Assembly: GCF_014203705.1 (NCBI RefSeq)
Contig: NZ_JACHJR010000001.1
Location: 7,440,001 to 7,504,000 of the forward strand
Direction of reading: 5' to 3'
Source of the DNA: Kitasatospora gansuensis
GTDB taxonomy: Bacteria > Actinomycetota > Actinomycetes > Streptomycetales > Streptomycetaceae
DNA length: 64,000 nucleotides
Shown: positions 46,442-55,582 of the stretch, piece after piece
Layout of the letters: each line of letters opens with the position of its first letter
Numbering within the stretch: the stretch's first letter is position 1
Made by a program: the position numbers and the translations under genes
Notes under the pieces: model-generated
Seen by the model: only the letters and a program-made list of their open reading frames with translations
Told to the model about the DNA's origin: nothing
The model's database searches: none

Positions 46442-46645
46442 ATGAGCACTGCTGTGGATTTCGCCGCGTTCGACGTCAACGAGCTGGCCGTCCTGGACGC
46501 CAACGACGCCGTCGCACTGCCCGACATGGGCGCCTCGATCGTCTTCGTGTGGCTGTACACCGAGGACGGCGAGGAGATCCTGACCGAGGACGCGCTCAAC
46601 ACCACCCCGAGCGCCTCGGCCAGCACCTCCTCCTCCTGCTGCTGA
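46442..46645 (+). CDS. RiPP precursor peptide 2 (thiopeptide-type)
   Basis: A near copy of precursor 1, also 67 residues. Only three residues differ: Ser38 to Leu, Phe39 to Tyr, and Ser54 to Thr. Residues 1-37 and the last 13 are identical, including the SASASTSSSCC tail. The change from W-S-F to W-L-Y just after the ALPDMGAS-I-V-F-V segment may mean that this part remains in the product. GAAGGGAACCACC gives the ribosome site. A stable hairpin follows the stop, so the two peptide genes may be transcribed more than the rest of the operon. Confidence 0.9.
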   Translation: MSTAVDFAAFDVNELAVLDANDAVALPDMGASIVFVWLYTEDGEEILTEDALNTTPSASASTSSSCC

Positions 46646-46648
46646 TTT

Positions 46649-46690
46649 CCGGCAGCTGACCATTCCCGACTTCTCGTAGTCGGGTGCCGG
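46649..46690 (+). terminator. hairpin after the precursor genes, likely attenuator or mRNA stabiliser
   Basis: The inner stem CCCGACT (46665-46671) / AGTCGGG (46678-46684) has a six-base loop. The outer stem CCGGCA (46649-46654) / TGCCGG (46685-46690) directly flanks it on the right and is spaced by ten bases on the left. It lies between abundant-product genes and enzyme genes, where partial termination is common in RiPP operons. Confidence 0.65.
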
Positions 46691-46781
46691 CAGAGCCGGT
46701 GACACCGTGCCGAACGGCCGTCAGCGATCGTGCCGCCGGTTTCACGCCGACCGACCGATTCGTGTATTTCCTGGAGTCGTC

Positions 46782-47834
46782 ATGCGAACTATCGATCCGG
46801 GCCTGGCCATACGGGTTTTCGACTACTCGGACAATCCGCGGGAGCTGCTGCGAGAAATCAGCGAGCCTCTGCTGCGCCTGAAAAGCTCGCAGCAGCTTCC
46901 CGTGGTCCACGTGCGCCGAGGCTGGCTGCACGGCTCACACCTCCTCCTGACCCTCCGCCCCTACGGCGAACGGTCCGTCGACGCGAGCGAGTTCGTCGCC
47001 ACCGCGACCGGACTCGCCACCGCCCGCGGCGCGAGCGCCCCGGACCAGGAGACCTACCTGCGCCGCGCGCAGGAGCTCGCCCGCTGGGAGAACGTTCAGG
47101 ACGAGCTGCTGCCCTGTCACCCGCAGGGCCGGGTGACCACCGAACCGCACCGGCCGCGTGCCGACTCCCCGGCGCTCTCGCAGGCCGTCGACCAGATCAT
47201 GGGCCGTTTCCTCGAACCGGTGCTCGGCTCACTCGCCGTCCCCGAGGCCGAGCTGCTGCCGCACCTGGCCCAGGTCCTCGCACTGCTCGCCCGCACCCAC
47301 CCGCGCGGCATCAGCGCCGGCGCGCTGCCGTACCGCTCGCACGCGGAGGGCGTCGCCTCGGCGACCGGCAGGCACACCGACCTCAGGTCCGCTTTCGCGG
47401 CGCGCTACGGGAGCGACCGCGAGGTCTTCCTCGACGCCCTCCGGGCACCCGTGCTGACCGACACCCTGCGCGCCTGGGAACGGGCCATGCAGTACGCCTG
47501 GGGCGTGGCCGAGGCCCACACCGCCGGCCAGGCCGTCGACGAGCACGTCCTGCAGGACGCGGCCGGCGGCGGGGAGTGGGAGCACCCGCTCGGCGCCCCG
47601 GTCCGCAGCGACTTCATCGGCGAGCTCCTGGACGGCGGCATGCTGCGCAAGCCCTCCTACCGCCACATCGCGCACCGGATCGTGCTGAACGTCCTCTACA
47701 CCAGCCTGACCTGCTTCGGCATCACCCCGATGCAGCGGTACTACCTCTGCTACGGGCTCGGCGAGGGGACCGACGAGTTGACCGGTGAGTCGTCCATCGA
47801 GCGGGTACGAGCCTTCAGCAGGGAGCTGGCGTGA
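46782..47834 (+). CDS. pyridine synthase-like protein (thiopeptide [4+2] cyclisation enzyme)
   Basis: A 350-residue protein, the size of characterised thiopeptide pyridine synthases (PbtD/TbtD, about 350 by memory). Those are distant relatives of LanB elimination domains and join two dehydroalanines into a pyridine, releasing the leader. Visible segments are QQLPVVHVRRGWLHGSHLLL near residue 45 and a C-terminal HRIVLNVLYTSLTCFGITPM then QRYYLCYGLGEG, similar to the end of that family. The order precursor, this gene, then split LanB also fits. ATG 46782 has GGAG upstream. An alternative is a second elimination-domain protein without ring formation. Confidence 0.65.
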   Translation: MRTIDPGLAIRVFDYSDNPRELLREISEPLLRLKSSQQLPVVHVRRGWLHGSHLLLTLRPYGERSVDASEFVATATGLATARGASAPDQETYLRRAQELARWENVQDELLPCHPQGRVTTEPHRPRADSPALSQAVDQIMGRFLEPVLGSLAVPEAELLPHLAQVLALLARTHPRGISAGALPYRSHAEGVASATGRHTDLRSAFAARYGSDREVFLDALRAPVLTDTLRAWERAMQYAWGVAEAHTAGQAVDEHVLQDAAGGGEWEHPLGAPVRSDFIGELLDGGMLRKPSYRHIAHRIVLNVLYTSLTCFGITPMQRYYLCYGLGEGTDELTGESSIERVRAFSRELA

Positions 47835-50410
47835 CCGAGTCCTGGATCCTGGCCGACACACCCATGTACCGGGTGAATCCCACGCCGGGTCTGCGCCTCG
47901 GCGGCGAGCGCCTCGGCACCGTCCTGCGGGCCCTGTTCACCGCGCACCGGGAGTGCCGGGCACTGGCCGACGAGGTCTGCGAGGAGCTCTACCGACTCGC
48001 CGGCGCCACCACCGGCCGCGAACGCCACCGTCTGCTGCGGCTCAAGCGCGCCGCCTTCAACGACCGCGTCCCGGACGCCGCGGACCTGCGGGACACCTGG
48101 CAGACGCCGCTCCCGCCGGCCGTCACCGCCTGGCTGGCCGCCTGCGAACGCAGCCAACTCGCCCGCACCGCACTGGAGGCGGGCCTGCCGGCCTTCCTGG
48201 GCGAGGAGCGCGAACGGCTCGCCCAGGCGGTCGGATCCGAGCCCTTCCAGCTCTCACTGGCTCTCAACTCTCCCCAGGTCCTCGACGCGGCCCAGCGCTA
48301 CCGCACCTCACCGGGGCAGCCGACCGCCCGTCAGCGCAAGTCCGAGCGCGGGCTCGTCCAGCACCTCGCCCGTGCGCTGCTGCGCGTCAGCCCGCTGTCC
48401 CGGCTCACCGCCGTCGGATTCGCCGACTGGTCCGAGGACGGCCGCCGCTTCGACGAGGCCGCCTTCGACCGGCGCCGCGCCCACTCCGTGCTCACCCCGG
48501 ACCGGGCGCTCTTCTCCAGCCTGGTCAACGGCATCGTGGCCCCGCCCCGCCTCGGCGAACTCCCCGTTGTCGTGCAGCGCAACGCCATGCTCAAGCGGGA
48601 GGGCACCCACATCCGCTTCCAGCATGTCGTGAACGGCCGACGGCGCACCCTGTCGGCCGAGCTGAACGAACAGCTGACCGGCCTGCTGAAGCTCACCGCT
48701 CTCGGCCCGCTGCCGGTCGAGCTGCTGATCGCCGAACTCGCCCGGCGCTTCGCGGTGTCCGAGCCGGACGCCAGGCGACTGGTCACCGCCGCCGTCGACG
48801 CGCAGATCCTGGTGACTGCCCCGGTCCTCGACGAGCAGGCGCGCGACCCGCTGCCGGCTGCCGAGAAGCTGCTCGCCGAGCACCACCCCGAGGCAGCCGC
48901 CACGGTCGCCGCGATCGCGGCCGACCTCGATCTGATGGCCCGTGACTCCGTCGGTGGCCGCCGGGCCGCCCTCACCAGGATCCGCGCCGCCGAGACCGCG
49001 CTCAACGAACTGAGCAGCTGCCCCGCGAAGCTCCAGGTCAACGAGGACTACCTGCTGGAACCCGGCACCGTCTCGCCCGAGGGCTACCGCGCCGCACTGG
49101 CCGACCTCGGCCGGGTCACCGCCTTCCAGAGCCTCTTCGACCGGCACCACGAGATCCGCGCCCTGCTCACCCGCGCCTTCACCGACCGGTTCGGCGTCGG
49201 TGCGCGGGTCGACCTGCTCGACCACGCCGAGGAACTGGTCACCCTGGTCCGCAGCCGGGAACTCGCGCTCACCCGGGCCGACGCCGAGCAGTGGGGGCCC
49301 GCCGACGGTTCGCTGGCCGAGCTGCTCCGCCGTCGCGCGATCGCCACCGCCACCCTCGCCGCCCGGCTCCGCGAGGCCGGCGACGCCGCCGAGGTCTCCG
49401 TGGACCCGGGCCTGCTCGGCTCGCTCGCCGACGGCCTGCCCGACCGGTTCAAGCTCACCGCCGCCTCGTACGGACTGCTCGTCCAGCCCGTCGACGGCCG
49501 ACTGGTGCTGAACGCCTGCTACACCGGGCACGGTCAGCTGGCCACCCGCTTCCTCGGCAGCCAGGCCGAGTTCGGCAGTGACGTCGCCGCCCGGATCGCC
49601 CGCCGGATCCAGCACCGGTTCGGCGCCGACGGCGTCCGGCTGGTCGAGGACCACGGGCTGCACCGGGCCAACATCAACCACCGGATCCGGCTGCTGGACG
49701 AGACCGTCACCCCGCAGGACTGGGTCGGCGTCACACTGGCCCACGACCCGGCCGGCGACCGGCTCGACCTCCTCGACCGGGACGGACGCCCGATCCGGGT
49801 GATGTCCCTGGGCATGAAGTGGATCGAACTCCAGCCCGCGCCGCTCAATCTGGCCGTCTGGCTCTACGACACCGGCCGGGTCGCCTTCGACCCGATCGGC
49901 CGGCTGCACTCCCAGCGCACCGACCTCGACGGGACCACCGTCCGCTACCCCCGGCTGGTCGCCGGAGACGTGGTCCTGCAGCGCCGCCGCTGGTACCCCG
50001 GGGACGACCTGCCGTCCGTGCCCGGCGGCGAGCCGGCGGACGAGGCCGCCCACCTGATCGCGATGACGCGCTGGCGGGCCACCCACGACATACCCGAGGA
50101 GATCGTGATGAAGACCCCGCTCGGCATGCCGGCCGGCGAGGTGATGTCCGGCGACGGCGCTGCCGCGGCGCTCACGCGCTACCTCAGGGCACGCAGCCGG
50201 GAGAAGCCCCAGTACCTGGACCTGGGCAGCGCGCTGATGGTGCGGGTGCTGCCGAAGTTCCTGGAGCGCCGGGGGCCCGGCTTCTTCGAGGAGGCACTTC
50301 CCGGGGTGCGCAGCGGGGTGACGGCCGGCGAGTGGCTGCTGGAGTACGACCTGACGCACGAGCCGGTGTCCGGCCAGGCGCAGGCCGAGTCCGCCGGGGA
50401 GGGCGCGTGA
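47831..50410 (+). CDS. LanB-type dehydratase, glutamylation domain (copy 2)
   Basis: An 859-residue split LanB lacking the elimination domain. It should use glutamyl-tRNA to glutamylate Ser/Thr of the precursor. Conserved regions include HLARALLRVSPLSRLTAVGF, the KLQVNEDYLLEPGTVSPEG segment, FTDRFGVGARVDLLDHAEEL, RFKLTAASYGLLVQPVDGRL, DHGLHRANINHRIRLLDETV and RWYPGDDLPSVPGGEPADEA. It is about 80 residues longer than copy 1, mainly at the N-terminus. The GTG start overlaps the previous stop (GTGA), and its own stop overlaps the next start in the same way. Confidence 0.9.
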   Translation: MTESWILADTPMYRVNPTPGLRLGGERLGTVLRALFTAHRECRALADEVCEELYRLAGATTGRERHRLLRLKRAAFNDRVPDAADLRDTWQTPLPPAVTAWLAACERSQLARTALEAGLPAFLGEERERLAQAVGSEPFQLSLALNSPQVLDAAQRYRTSPGQPTARQRKSERGLVQHLARALLRVSPLSRLTAVGFADWSEDGRRFDEAAFDRRRAHSVLTPDRALFSSLVNGIVAPPRLGELPVVVQRNAMLKREGTHIRFQHVVNGRRRTLSAELNEQLTGLLKLTALGPLPVELLIAELARRFAVSEPDARRLVTAAVDAQILVTAPVLDEQARDPLPAAEKLLAEHHPEAAATVAAIAADLDLMARDSVGGRRAALTRIRAAETALNELSSCPAKLQVNEDYLLEPGTVSPEGYRAALADLGRVTAFQSLFDRHHEIRALLTRAFTDRFGVGARVDLLDHAEELVTLVRSRELALTRADAEQWGPADGSLAELLRRRAIATATLAARLREAGDAAEVSVDPGLLGSLADGLPDRFKLTAASYGLLVQPVDGRLVLNACYTGHGQLATRFLGSQAEFGSDVAARIARRIQHRFGADGVRLVEDHGLHRANINHRIRLLDETVTPQDWVGVTLAHDPAGDRLDLLDRDGRPIRVMSLGMKWIELQPAPLNLAVWLYDTGRVAFDPIGRLHSQRTDLDGTTVRYPRLVAGDVVLQRRRWYPGDDLPSVPGGEPADEAAHLIAMTRWRATHDIPEEIVMKTPLGMPAGEVMSGDGAAAALTRYLRARSREKPQYLDLGSALMVRVLPKFLERRGPGFFEEALPGVRSGVTAGEWLLEYDLTHEPVSGQAQAESAGEGA

Positions 50411-52089
50411 GGGTCAAACTGCGTCCTGGTACGCACTTCGCGCCCGCCCGGCAGGGCGTGTACGTCGCCCGGGGCGGCGAGTCCTTCGTCCTCACCGGAC
50501 CGACGGCGCTGTACACCGTCCTCGACAGCCGGCTGGAGGAACTCACCCACGGTACGGACGTCGACGCCCTCGTCGCGGCCTTCGGGAACGAGTCCGCCCG
50601 CCCGGTCCTCGACCGGATCCTGCGCACCCTCCTGGAGCGGGACGTCCTGCTCGACCTGGACGCGCTGACCACTCCGGCACCCGACCCGGCCACCGCGGAA
50701 CGCTACGCCGAGACGCTCGCCTACCTGGAAGCCCGCAGTTCGGACCCCTACGGGGACTTCGCGCGGCTACGGGGCGCGCGGGTGCGAGTGGTGGGGGACG
50801 GACCCGCCGCGGAGACGGCGGCGCGGTCGCTGCGGCGCCACGGGGTGGGGGACGCGGTGGCCGTCGCGCCCGGCGGGCGGGACCCGGCCGACGCCGAGGC
50901 CGCCGAACCGGTGGGGCCGGGCTGGGCGGTGCTGATCGACGATCACGAGTATCCGGCCGCCCGGCGCACCGCGCTGCCGTCCGGTACCCGGGTGGTCGCC
51001 GTGCATGCCGGGGAGCACGTGGCCCTGGTGGCCGAGCTGGACGACGTCACCGGCACGGCCGCCTTCGAGGCTGCCGCCCACCGCGCCGCCGCCTGGGCGG
51101 CCGGAGACCCCGAGGCCTGTGCGCCGCGTCCACTCAGCGCGGTCCTGGCCGGAGCGTTGGCGGCCCGCGCGGTCCTCGCCGGCCTCACCGACCTCGACCG
51201 GTCCCCCCACTCGGCCACCGTGATCCACGGCCGCCACCTCAAGACCGCTCGCGTTCCCCTCCCCGAAGCCGACGGCTCGTCCGGGGGCGACGAGGGGCTC
51301 GGTGTCCTGGTGTTGCCCACGGAGGACGTCGATCCCTCGGGGGCCGAGGAGCTGCTGGCGGCCTGGGCTCCGCTGACTACTCGTTGGGTCGGGCCGTTGC
51401 GGCGTGGGCGTGACCTGGACGTGGACCAGTTGCCGTTCTCGTTGGAGACCGTCGAGCTGCTCGCCGGGCCTTCCGGGTCCCGGGTCAGCGGGTGGGGGCC
51501 GGATCGTGCGGCCGCCGGGGTCAGCGCGCTCCTGGCCGGGGCGCGCCGGATGGCCGGGGTCGACGGCGCCGCCGGGACGACCGAGGGCCGCTGGCTGCTC
51601 GACGGTGTGCTTCGGCAGCTCGGCGCCGAGCGGCTGCCCGGTTACCCGGGAGACCGGCTCGGGTGGGACGAACTCGGCACCGAGGGCCGGACGTTGTTCG
51701 GCCTCCTGGAGTCCTGGTTCGGCTGCACGGTCGGTCTGACACACCATCGGTTCCCTGCTCTCGGCTGGTCGTTGGTGACGGTCACGGAGCAGGAGGGGAA
51801 GGTGGCCGCGGTCGAATGGGGCGAGACCGCGGCCACCGCAAGCCGGGCGGCCCTCGCCGCCGCGGTCGCCCACGCGCAGGCCGACCCCGAGGTGCGCGCG
51901 TTGCTCGCCGAACAGCCGGTCGGCACCAGCGTGTTGGAGACCTGTTCGGTCACCGCGGTGCGCCTGGCCCTGAGCCGCGTCGGCACCGAACCGGCCGTCC
52001 GGGGCCGTACCGTCCTCGCACGGCGGCTCACCCACGACCCGGTCACCGGGCAACTCCCGCTGCACTGCGGGCCGGTGCGGCTCTCATGA
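50407..52089 (+). CDS. leader-binding Ocin-ThiF/RRE protein (copy 2)
   Basis: A 560-residue partner of the YcaO cyclodehydratase. Residues 1-85, starting VRVKLRPGTHFAPARQGVYV, form the leader-recognition element. VRVVGDGPAAETAARSLRRH is the ThiF-like nucleotide-fold turn. The C-terminal half (RWLLDGVLRQLGAERLPGYP ... RTLFGLLESWFGCTVGLTHH) is conserved with copy 1 at 36281. No E1-type catalytic residues are evident. It sits directly before the YcaO gene with a 4-base overlap, as expected for a two-protein azoline synthetase. GTG 50407 is fixed by the overlap and the shared N-terminus. Confidence 0.85.
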   Translation: MRVKLRPGTHFAPARQGVYVARGGESFVLTGPTALYTVLDSRLEELTHGTDVDALVAAFGNESARPVLDRILRTLLERDVLLDLDALTTPAPDPATAERYAETLAYLEARSSDPYGDFARLRGARVRVVGDGPAAETAARSLRRHGVGDAVAVAPGGRDPADAEAAEPVGPGWAVLIDDHEYPAARRTALPSGTRVVAVHAGEHVALVAELDDVTGTAAFEAAAHRAAAWAAGDPEACAPRPLSAVLAGALAARAVLAGLTDLDRSPHSATVIHGRHLKTARVPLPEADGSSGGDEGLGVLVLPTEDVDPSGAEELLAAWAPLTTRWVGPLRRGRDLDVDQLPFSLETVELLAGPSGSRVSGWGPDRAAAGVSALLAGARRMAGVDGAAGTTEGRWLLDGVLRQLGAERLPGYPGDRLGWDELGTEGRTLFGLLESWFGCTVGLTHHRFPALGWSLVTVTEQEGKVAAVEWGETAATASRAALAAAVAHAQADPEVRALLAEQPVGTSVLETCSVTAVRLALSRVGTEPAVRGRTVLARRLTHDPVTGQLPLHCGPVRLS

Positions 52090-54059
52090 CCGAGGACACC
52101 ACTGTGACAGCCGCCCCCGAACAGCCGTCGGCAGCCGGGCACCGGATCGGCCCGGGCGCGCCGAGCTCCTGGGACTGGCAGACCTGGGCCGAGGACCTGG
52201 ACGGCTGCCTGCTGACCGCCCATGGCGAGCTGGACCTGGACTGGGAACGCCGTGCGATGGCCGCCGCCCGTGCGGCGGGCCGGGATCTGCTGTCCGTCCG
52301 GATCGGCGCCGCCGAGATACAGATCGGACCACGCTGGACCCCGGACGGGCGGCAGGCCTGCCCCGGCTGTGCCGCCGCCGCCGACACCTACCGCCGCTGG
52401 GACCCCGAGCACCGTCCCGAACGCGACCGCCGCGAACGCGAGCGGCCGGCCGCCCACGGGAACGAACCGGAGGAGGCGGGCCGCTCGGAAGGACCCGGTC
52501 AAGTGACGGCCGTGTCACCGTGGTTGGAGGCGGTGGTCGGTGCGGTGCTCACGGCGGGGGCGGCTCCCCGGCCCGGTGAGCTGGTCGTCGTCTCGCGGAC
52601 CGGTGTGGTCACCCGGCACCGGGTGATGCGTACCTTCCGGTGCCGCCTGTGCGGTGGTGGCCCGCCGCTGCTGGCCTCGGCCGCCGACGGGCCGCCGCCC
52701 CTGCCACGGCCGGAGCCGCGTCCGACTACGGCCGAGGTGCCGACCCGGCAGAGTTCGGCGCCGTTCGGCATGGACCCGGACCGGATGCGGGCCGCGTTCG
52801 CGGATCCCCGCTTCGGCCCGGTGGTGCGGATCGCCCGCTTCTCGTCGGGCAGCTTCCCGATGAGCGAGGTCGACGTACTGGCCGGGACGCCGTCCGGTCT
52901 CGGCCGGGGGATGCGGTTCCGCGAGGCCGAGGCGGTCGGCATGTACGAGGCGCTGGAGCGCCAGGCCGGCTACCCGCACGCGGCTACCGTCGTCCCCGAC
53001 GTGACCCACCGGGAGCTCGGCGCTCTCGCCCTCGACCCGGCGACCCTCGGCGGCTACACCGACCGCCAACTCGCCTCCCCGTCGAGCAAGGTGCGGCGGT
53101 ACACCGAGGACACCCCGCTGGACTGGGTGTGGGCGCGGCCGCTGACCGGCGGCGAACCCCGCCTGGTCCCGGCCGAGATCGGCTTCTACCGCTACGGCTA
53201 CCGGATCAGGGCGGCGGCGGAGGAGAACCGGCGCGGTTCCTTCCTGGAATCCTCCAGCGGCTGCGCCCTCGGCGGCGGTTTCGAGGAGGCGGCTCTGCAC
53301 TCGCTGCTCGAACTCGCCGAGCGGGACGCCTTCCTGCAGGCCTGGCACCTCGCCCGCCCGCTGCCCGCCGTCGATCCGGCCACCGTCCGCGACCGCCAGT
53401 CGCGACTGCTGCTCAGGCTGGTCGAGAGCCACGGCTACGACGTCCACCTGCTGGTCGCCACCGCCGACATCCCGGTGCCCGCGGTCTGGGCGCTCGCGGT
53501 CCGGCGCGACGGTGGTCTGCCGGCCAGCTTCAGTACGGCCGGCTGCCATCCCGACCCCGAGCAGGCGGTGCGCTCGGCGCTGTGGGAGCTGACCCAGCTC
53601 GTGACGGCCGGGCTCAACTGGGACCCCGAGCCGCTGGAGCCGCTGATCGACGACCCTTGGCAGGTGGAGGAGTTGGCGCACCACTGGCGCCGCTACACCT
53701 TCCCCGAACTGCTGCCCCGGGTCGAACGCGTGCTCGGCGGACCGGTGCGGTCGCTGGCGGACGCGTTCGGCGACTGGCCGCAGCCGTTGATCCGGGCGGC
53801 GGGCGGTGACGTGACCGGCGCGCTGGAGTACGTGCTCGACCTCTACCGGGCGGCCGGGCTCGGCACCGTGCTGGCCGTCGACCAGTCCACCCCCGACCAC
53901 TCCGCGCTCGGCATGTCGGTGGTCAAGTGCGTGGTGCCCGGCATCCTGCCGATGTGCTTCGGCCAGGCACACCAACGCCTGTCCGGCCTCGACCGGTTGC
54001 TCTCGCGGCTCGACGTGGATCCGACCGACCTGCCCCTCGACCCCCACCCCTTCCCATGA
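52086..54059 (+). CDS. YcaO cyclodehydratase
   Basis: A 657-residue ATP-dependent enzyme that converts Cys, Ser or Thr to thiazolines or oxazolines. An N-terminal extra domain (1-220) has two Cys pairs, RQACPGCAAAA and TFRCRLCGGG, likely one zinc site. The YcaO domain follows: GMRFREAEAVGMYEALERQA, the ATP/Mg segment GCALGGGFEEAALHSLLELA then ERDAFLQAW, and FSTAGCHPDPEQAVRSALWE. The C-terminus DLPLDPHPFP recalls the Pro-rich end of azoline-forming YcaO proteins. It is the only YcaO in the cluster although its partners are duplicated. ATG 52086 is fixed by the 4-base overlap. Confidence 0.92.
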   Translation: MTEDTTVTAAPEQPSAAGHRIGPGAPSSWDWQTWAEDLDGCLLTAHGELDLDWERRAMAAARAAGRDLLSVRIGAAEIQIGPRWTPDGRQACPGCAAAADTYRRWDPEHRPERDRRERERPAAHGNEPEEAGRSEGPGQVTAVSPWLEAVVGAVLTAGAAPRPGELVVVSRTGVVTRHRVMRTFRCRLCGGGPPLLASAADGPPPLPRPEPRPTTAEVPTRQSSAPFGMDPDRMRAAFADPRFGPVVRIARFSSGSFPMSEVDVLAGTPSGLGRGMRFREAEAVGMYEALERQAGYPHAATVVPDVTHRELGALALDPATLGGYTDRQLASPSSKVRRYTEDTPLDWVWARPLTGGEPRLVPAEIGFYRYGYRIRAAAEENRRGSFLESSSGCALGGGFEEAALHSLLELAERDAFLQAWHLARPLPAVDPATVRDRQSRLLLRLVESHGYDVHLLVATADIPVPAVWALAVRRDGGLPASFSTAGCHPDPEQAVRSALWELTQLVTAGLNWDPEPLEPLIDDPWQVEELAHHWRRYTFPELLPRVERVLGGPVRSLADAFGDWPQPLIRAAGGDVTGALEYVLDLYRAAGLGTVLAVDQSTPDHSALGMSVVKCVVPGILPMCFGQAHQRLSGLDRLLSRLDVDPTDLPLDPHPFP

Positions 54060-55582
54060 ACGCACCCGCAGCCACCCGTCCCGGTGCCCTGACCCCGGCC
54101 GACGTCCGCCGCTTCGCCTTCCGGCAGGGTCCCGGCAAGGCCCACCTCGGCGAGCAGCACCTGGTGGACGACAGCGCCCCGACCACCAGTGCTCTGCCGC
54201 CCGGATGGGCCCGCTCGGCCACCGGCGTGCCGCTGTCGCTCGGCACCCACGAGCTGCTGGCCGCCACCCCGTACCCCGGACCCTGCGGGCCCGGGACCGT
54301 CGCGGCGCTGGAGCCTCGCGACCTGCTCGGGCATCTCCTGACCACGGCCTTCGGCCTGCAGCGCCGCGAGCCCTCGCACCGCTACGCCGACCACCGTTCG
54401 GTCGCCTCGGGGCGGGCGAAGTTCCCGGTGCACGCCTTCCTCGCCCAGGGATCGGCGGTCCGCTATCTCGACGTGTACCGGCACGCGCTGGTGGACGTGA
54501 CGCCGCCCGGGGGAGTGGCCGCGGTGACGGGTGACGGGACGTCGGTGCTGCTGGCCGCCCGCTACAGCGACCTGCCCGCCGCCTACGGCCGGATGCGGTA
54601 CGCCGTCACCGAGGTCGAACTCGGGGTCAACCTACGGTCGTTGTGCGTGGCGGCGGACCTGCTCGGGGTGGAGGCCCGGCTCGCCCTGGACGGCGGGAGC
54701 ACCGCCGAGGCCGAGGCCGTGGTCCGGTCGGCCGGTCCCGGCACCTGGTCCGCCCCGCTGGCCGTCCGGCTCGGCGGCCTCGCCCAGGTCGGCCCGAGCA
54801 CGCCACTCCCCGGTCCGGACGGGAGCGGGCCGGACAGCCGCGACCCCCTGCTGGAGAGTGACGATCCGTCAATCCGGGACATGGCCGCCGTCAGCGCCCA
54901 GCGCCACGGCCTGCCGACTGGCCCGCAGCCACCGGCCCGTGGATTGCCCGAGGGCGGCCCGACCGGCCGGACCGACTGGGCGCAGGTGCTCTGGAACCGC
55001 ACCGCGGGCCGGATGCCCGACCAGCTGTACGGCTTCGCCCTGCGGCCCGCCGAGGTCTCCGCCGACGCGCTGGCCGACCTGCTGGCCTGGGCCGACCGGC
55101 CCCCGCCGGACCGCCTGCTGGCCGAGGTCGCCGGCCGGGTCCGGCTGAGCGTGGCCTTGCAACGGGTCGGCGGTCTGCCGACCGGCGTCCACCGGGTCGA
55201 GGGCAGGGAGCTGACGCCCGGTCCGGTCCGGCCCATGATCATGGCCGCGCTCCAGCCCGGATTCGCCCAGCAGCCCTCGCCGAACACCGACTCCGGGATG
55301 CGCCACGCGGCGATGGTCTGGGTCCACTCCGTCGACATCGACGCCCTGCTCGACGACTTCGGCCCGTCGGCCCTCGGCCTGCTCCAGCTCGGCCTGGGCT
55401 GGAGCGTGCACGGCCTCTGCCTGGCGGCGGCCGCGCACGGACTGGTCGCCCGCCCGGCGCGCTCCTTCGTCGAGTACCACGTGCAGCCCCTGTTCGGCCT
55501 ACGCCGCGAGGAGACCCCGGTGTTCATGACCGTCTGCGGGACATCCCGCTTCACCGAACCGATGCTGGACCTGCGCACATGA
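54056..55582 (+). CDS. azoline dehydrogenase, SagB/McbC-type (copy 2)
   Basis: A 508-residue FMN-dependent oxidoreductase, paralogue of the gene at 34770, that should aromatise azolines to azoles. It starts with TPADVRRFAFRQGPGKAHLG, continues LSLGTHELLAATPYPGPCGP and RAKFPVHAFLAQGSAVRYLD, and has DWAQVLWNRTAGRMPDQLYG in its middle. The C-terminal domain has GMRHAAMVWVHSVDIDALLD and ends VFMTVCGTSRFTEPMLDLRT. The size of about 500 residues indicates the two-domain form seen in thiopeptide pathways. It overlaps YcaO and the elimination-protein genes by 4 bases each. Confidence 0.85.
   Translation: MNAPAATRPGALTPADVRRFAFRQGPGKAHLGEQHLVDDSAPTTSALPPGWARSATGVPLSLGTHELLAATPYPGPCGPGTVAALEPRDLLGHLLTTAFGLQRREPSHRYADHRSVASGRAKFPVHAFLAQGSAVRYLDVYRHALVDVTPPGGVAAVTGDGTSVLLAARYSDLPAAYGRMRYAVTEVELGVNLRSLCVAADLLGVEARLALDGGSTAEAEAVVRSAGPGTWSAPLAVRLGGLAQVGPSTPLPGPDGSGPDSRDPLLESDDPSIRDMAAVSAQRHGLPTGPQPPARGLPEGGPTGRTDWAQVLWNRTAGRMPDQLYGFALRPAEVSADALADLLAWADRPPPDRLLAEVAGRVRLSVALQRVGGLPTGVHRVEGRELTPGPVRPMIMAALQPGFAQQPSPNTDSGMRHAAMVWVHSVDIDALLDDFGPSALGLLQLGLGWSVHGLCLAAAAHGLVARPARSFVEYHVQPLFGLRREETPVFMTVCGTSRFTEPMLDLRT

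Noticed and set aside
51492..52085. Upstream extension of the YcaO open frame
   Set aside because: It lies inside the ThiF gene in another frame and is Arg-rich noise; the ATG overlap at 52086 is the real start.
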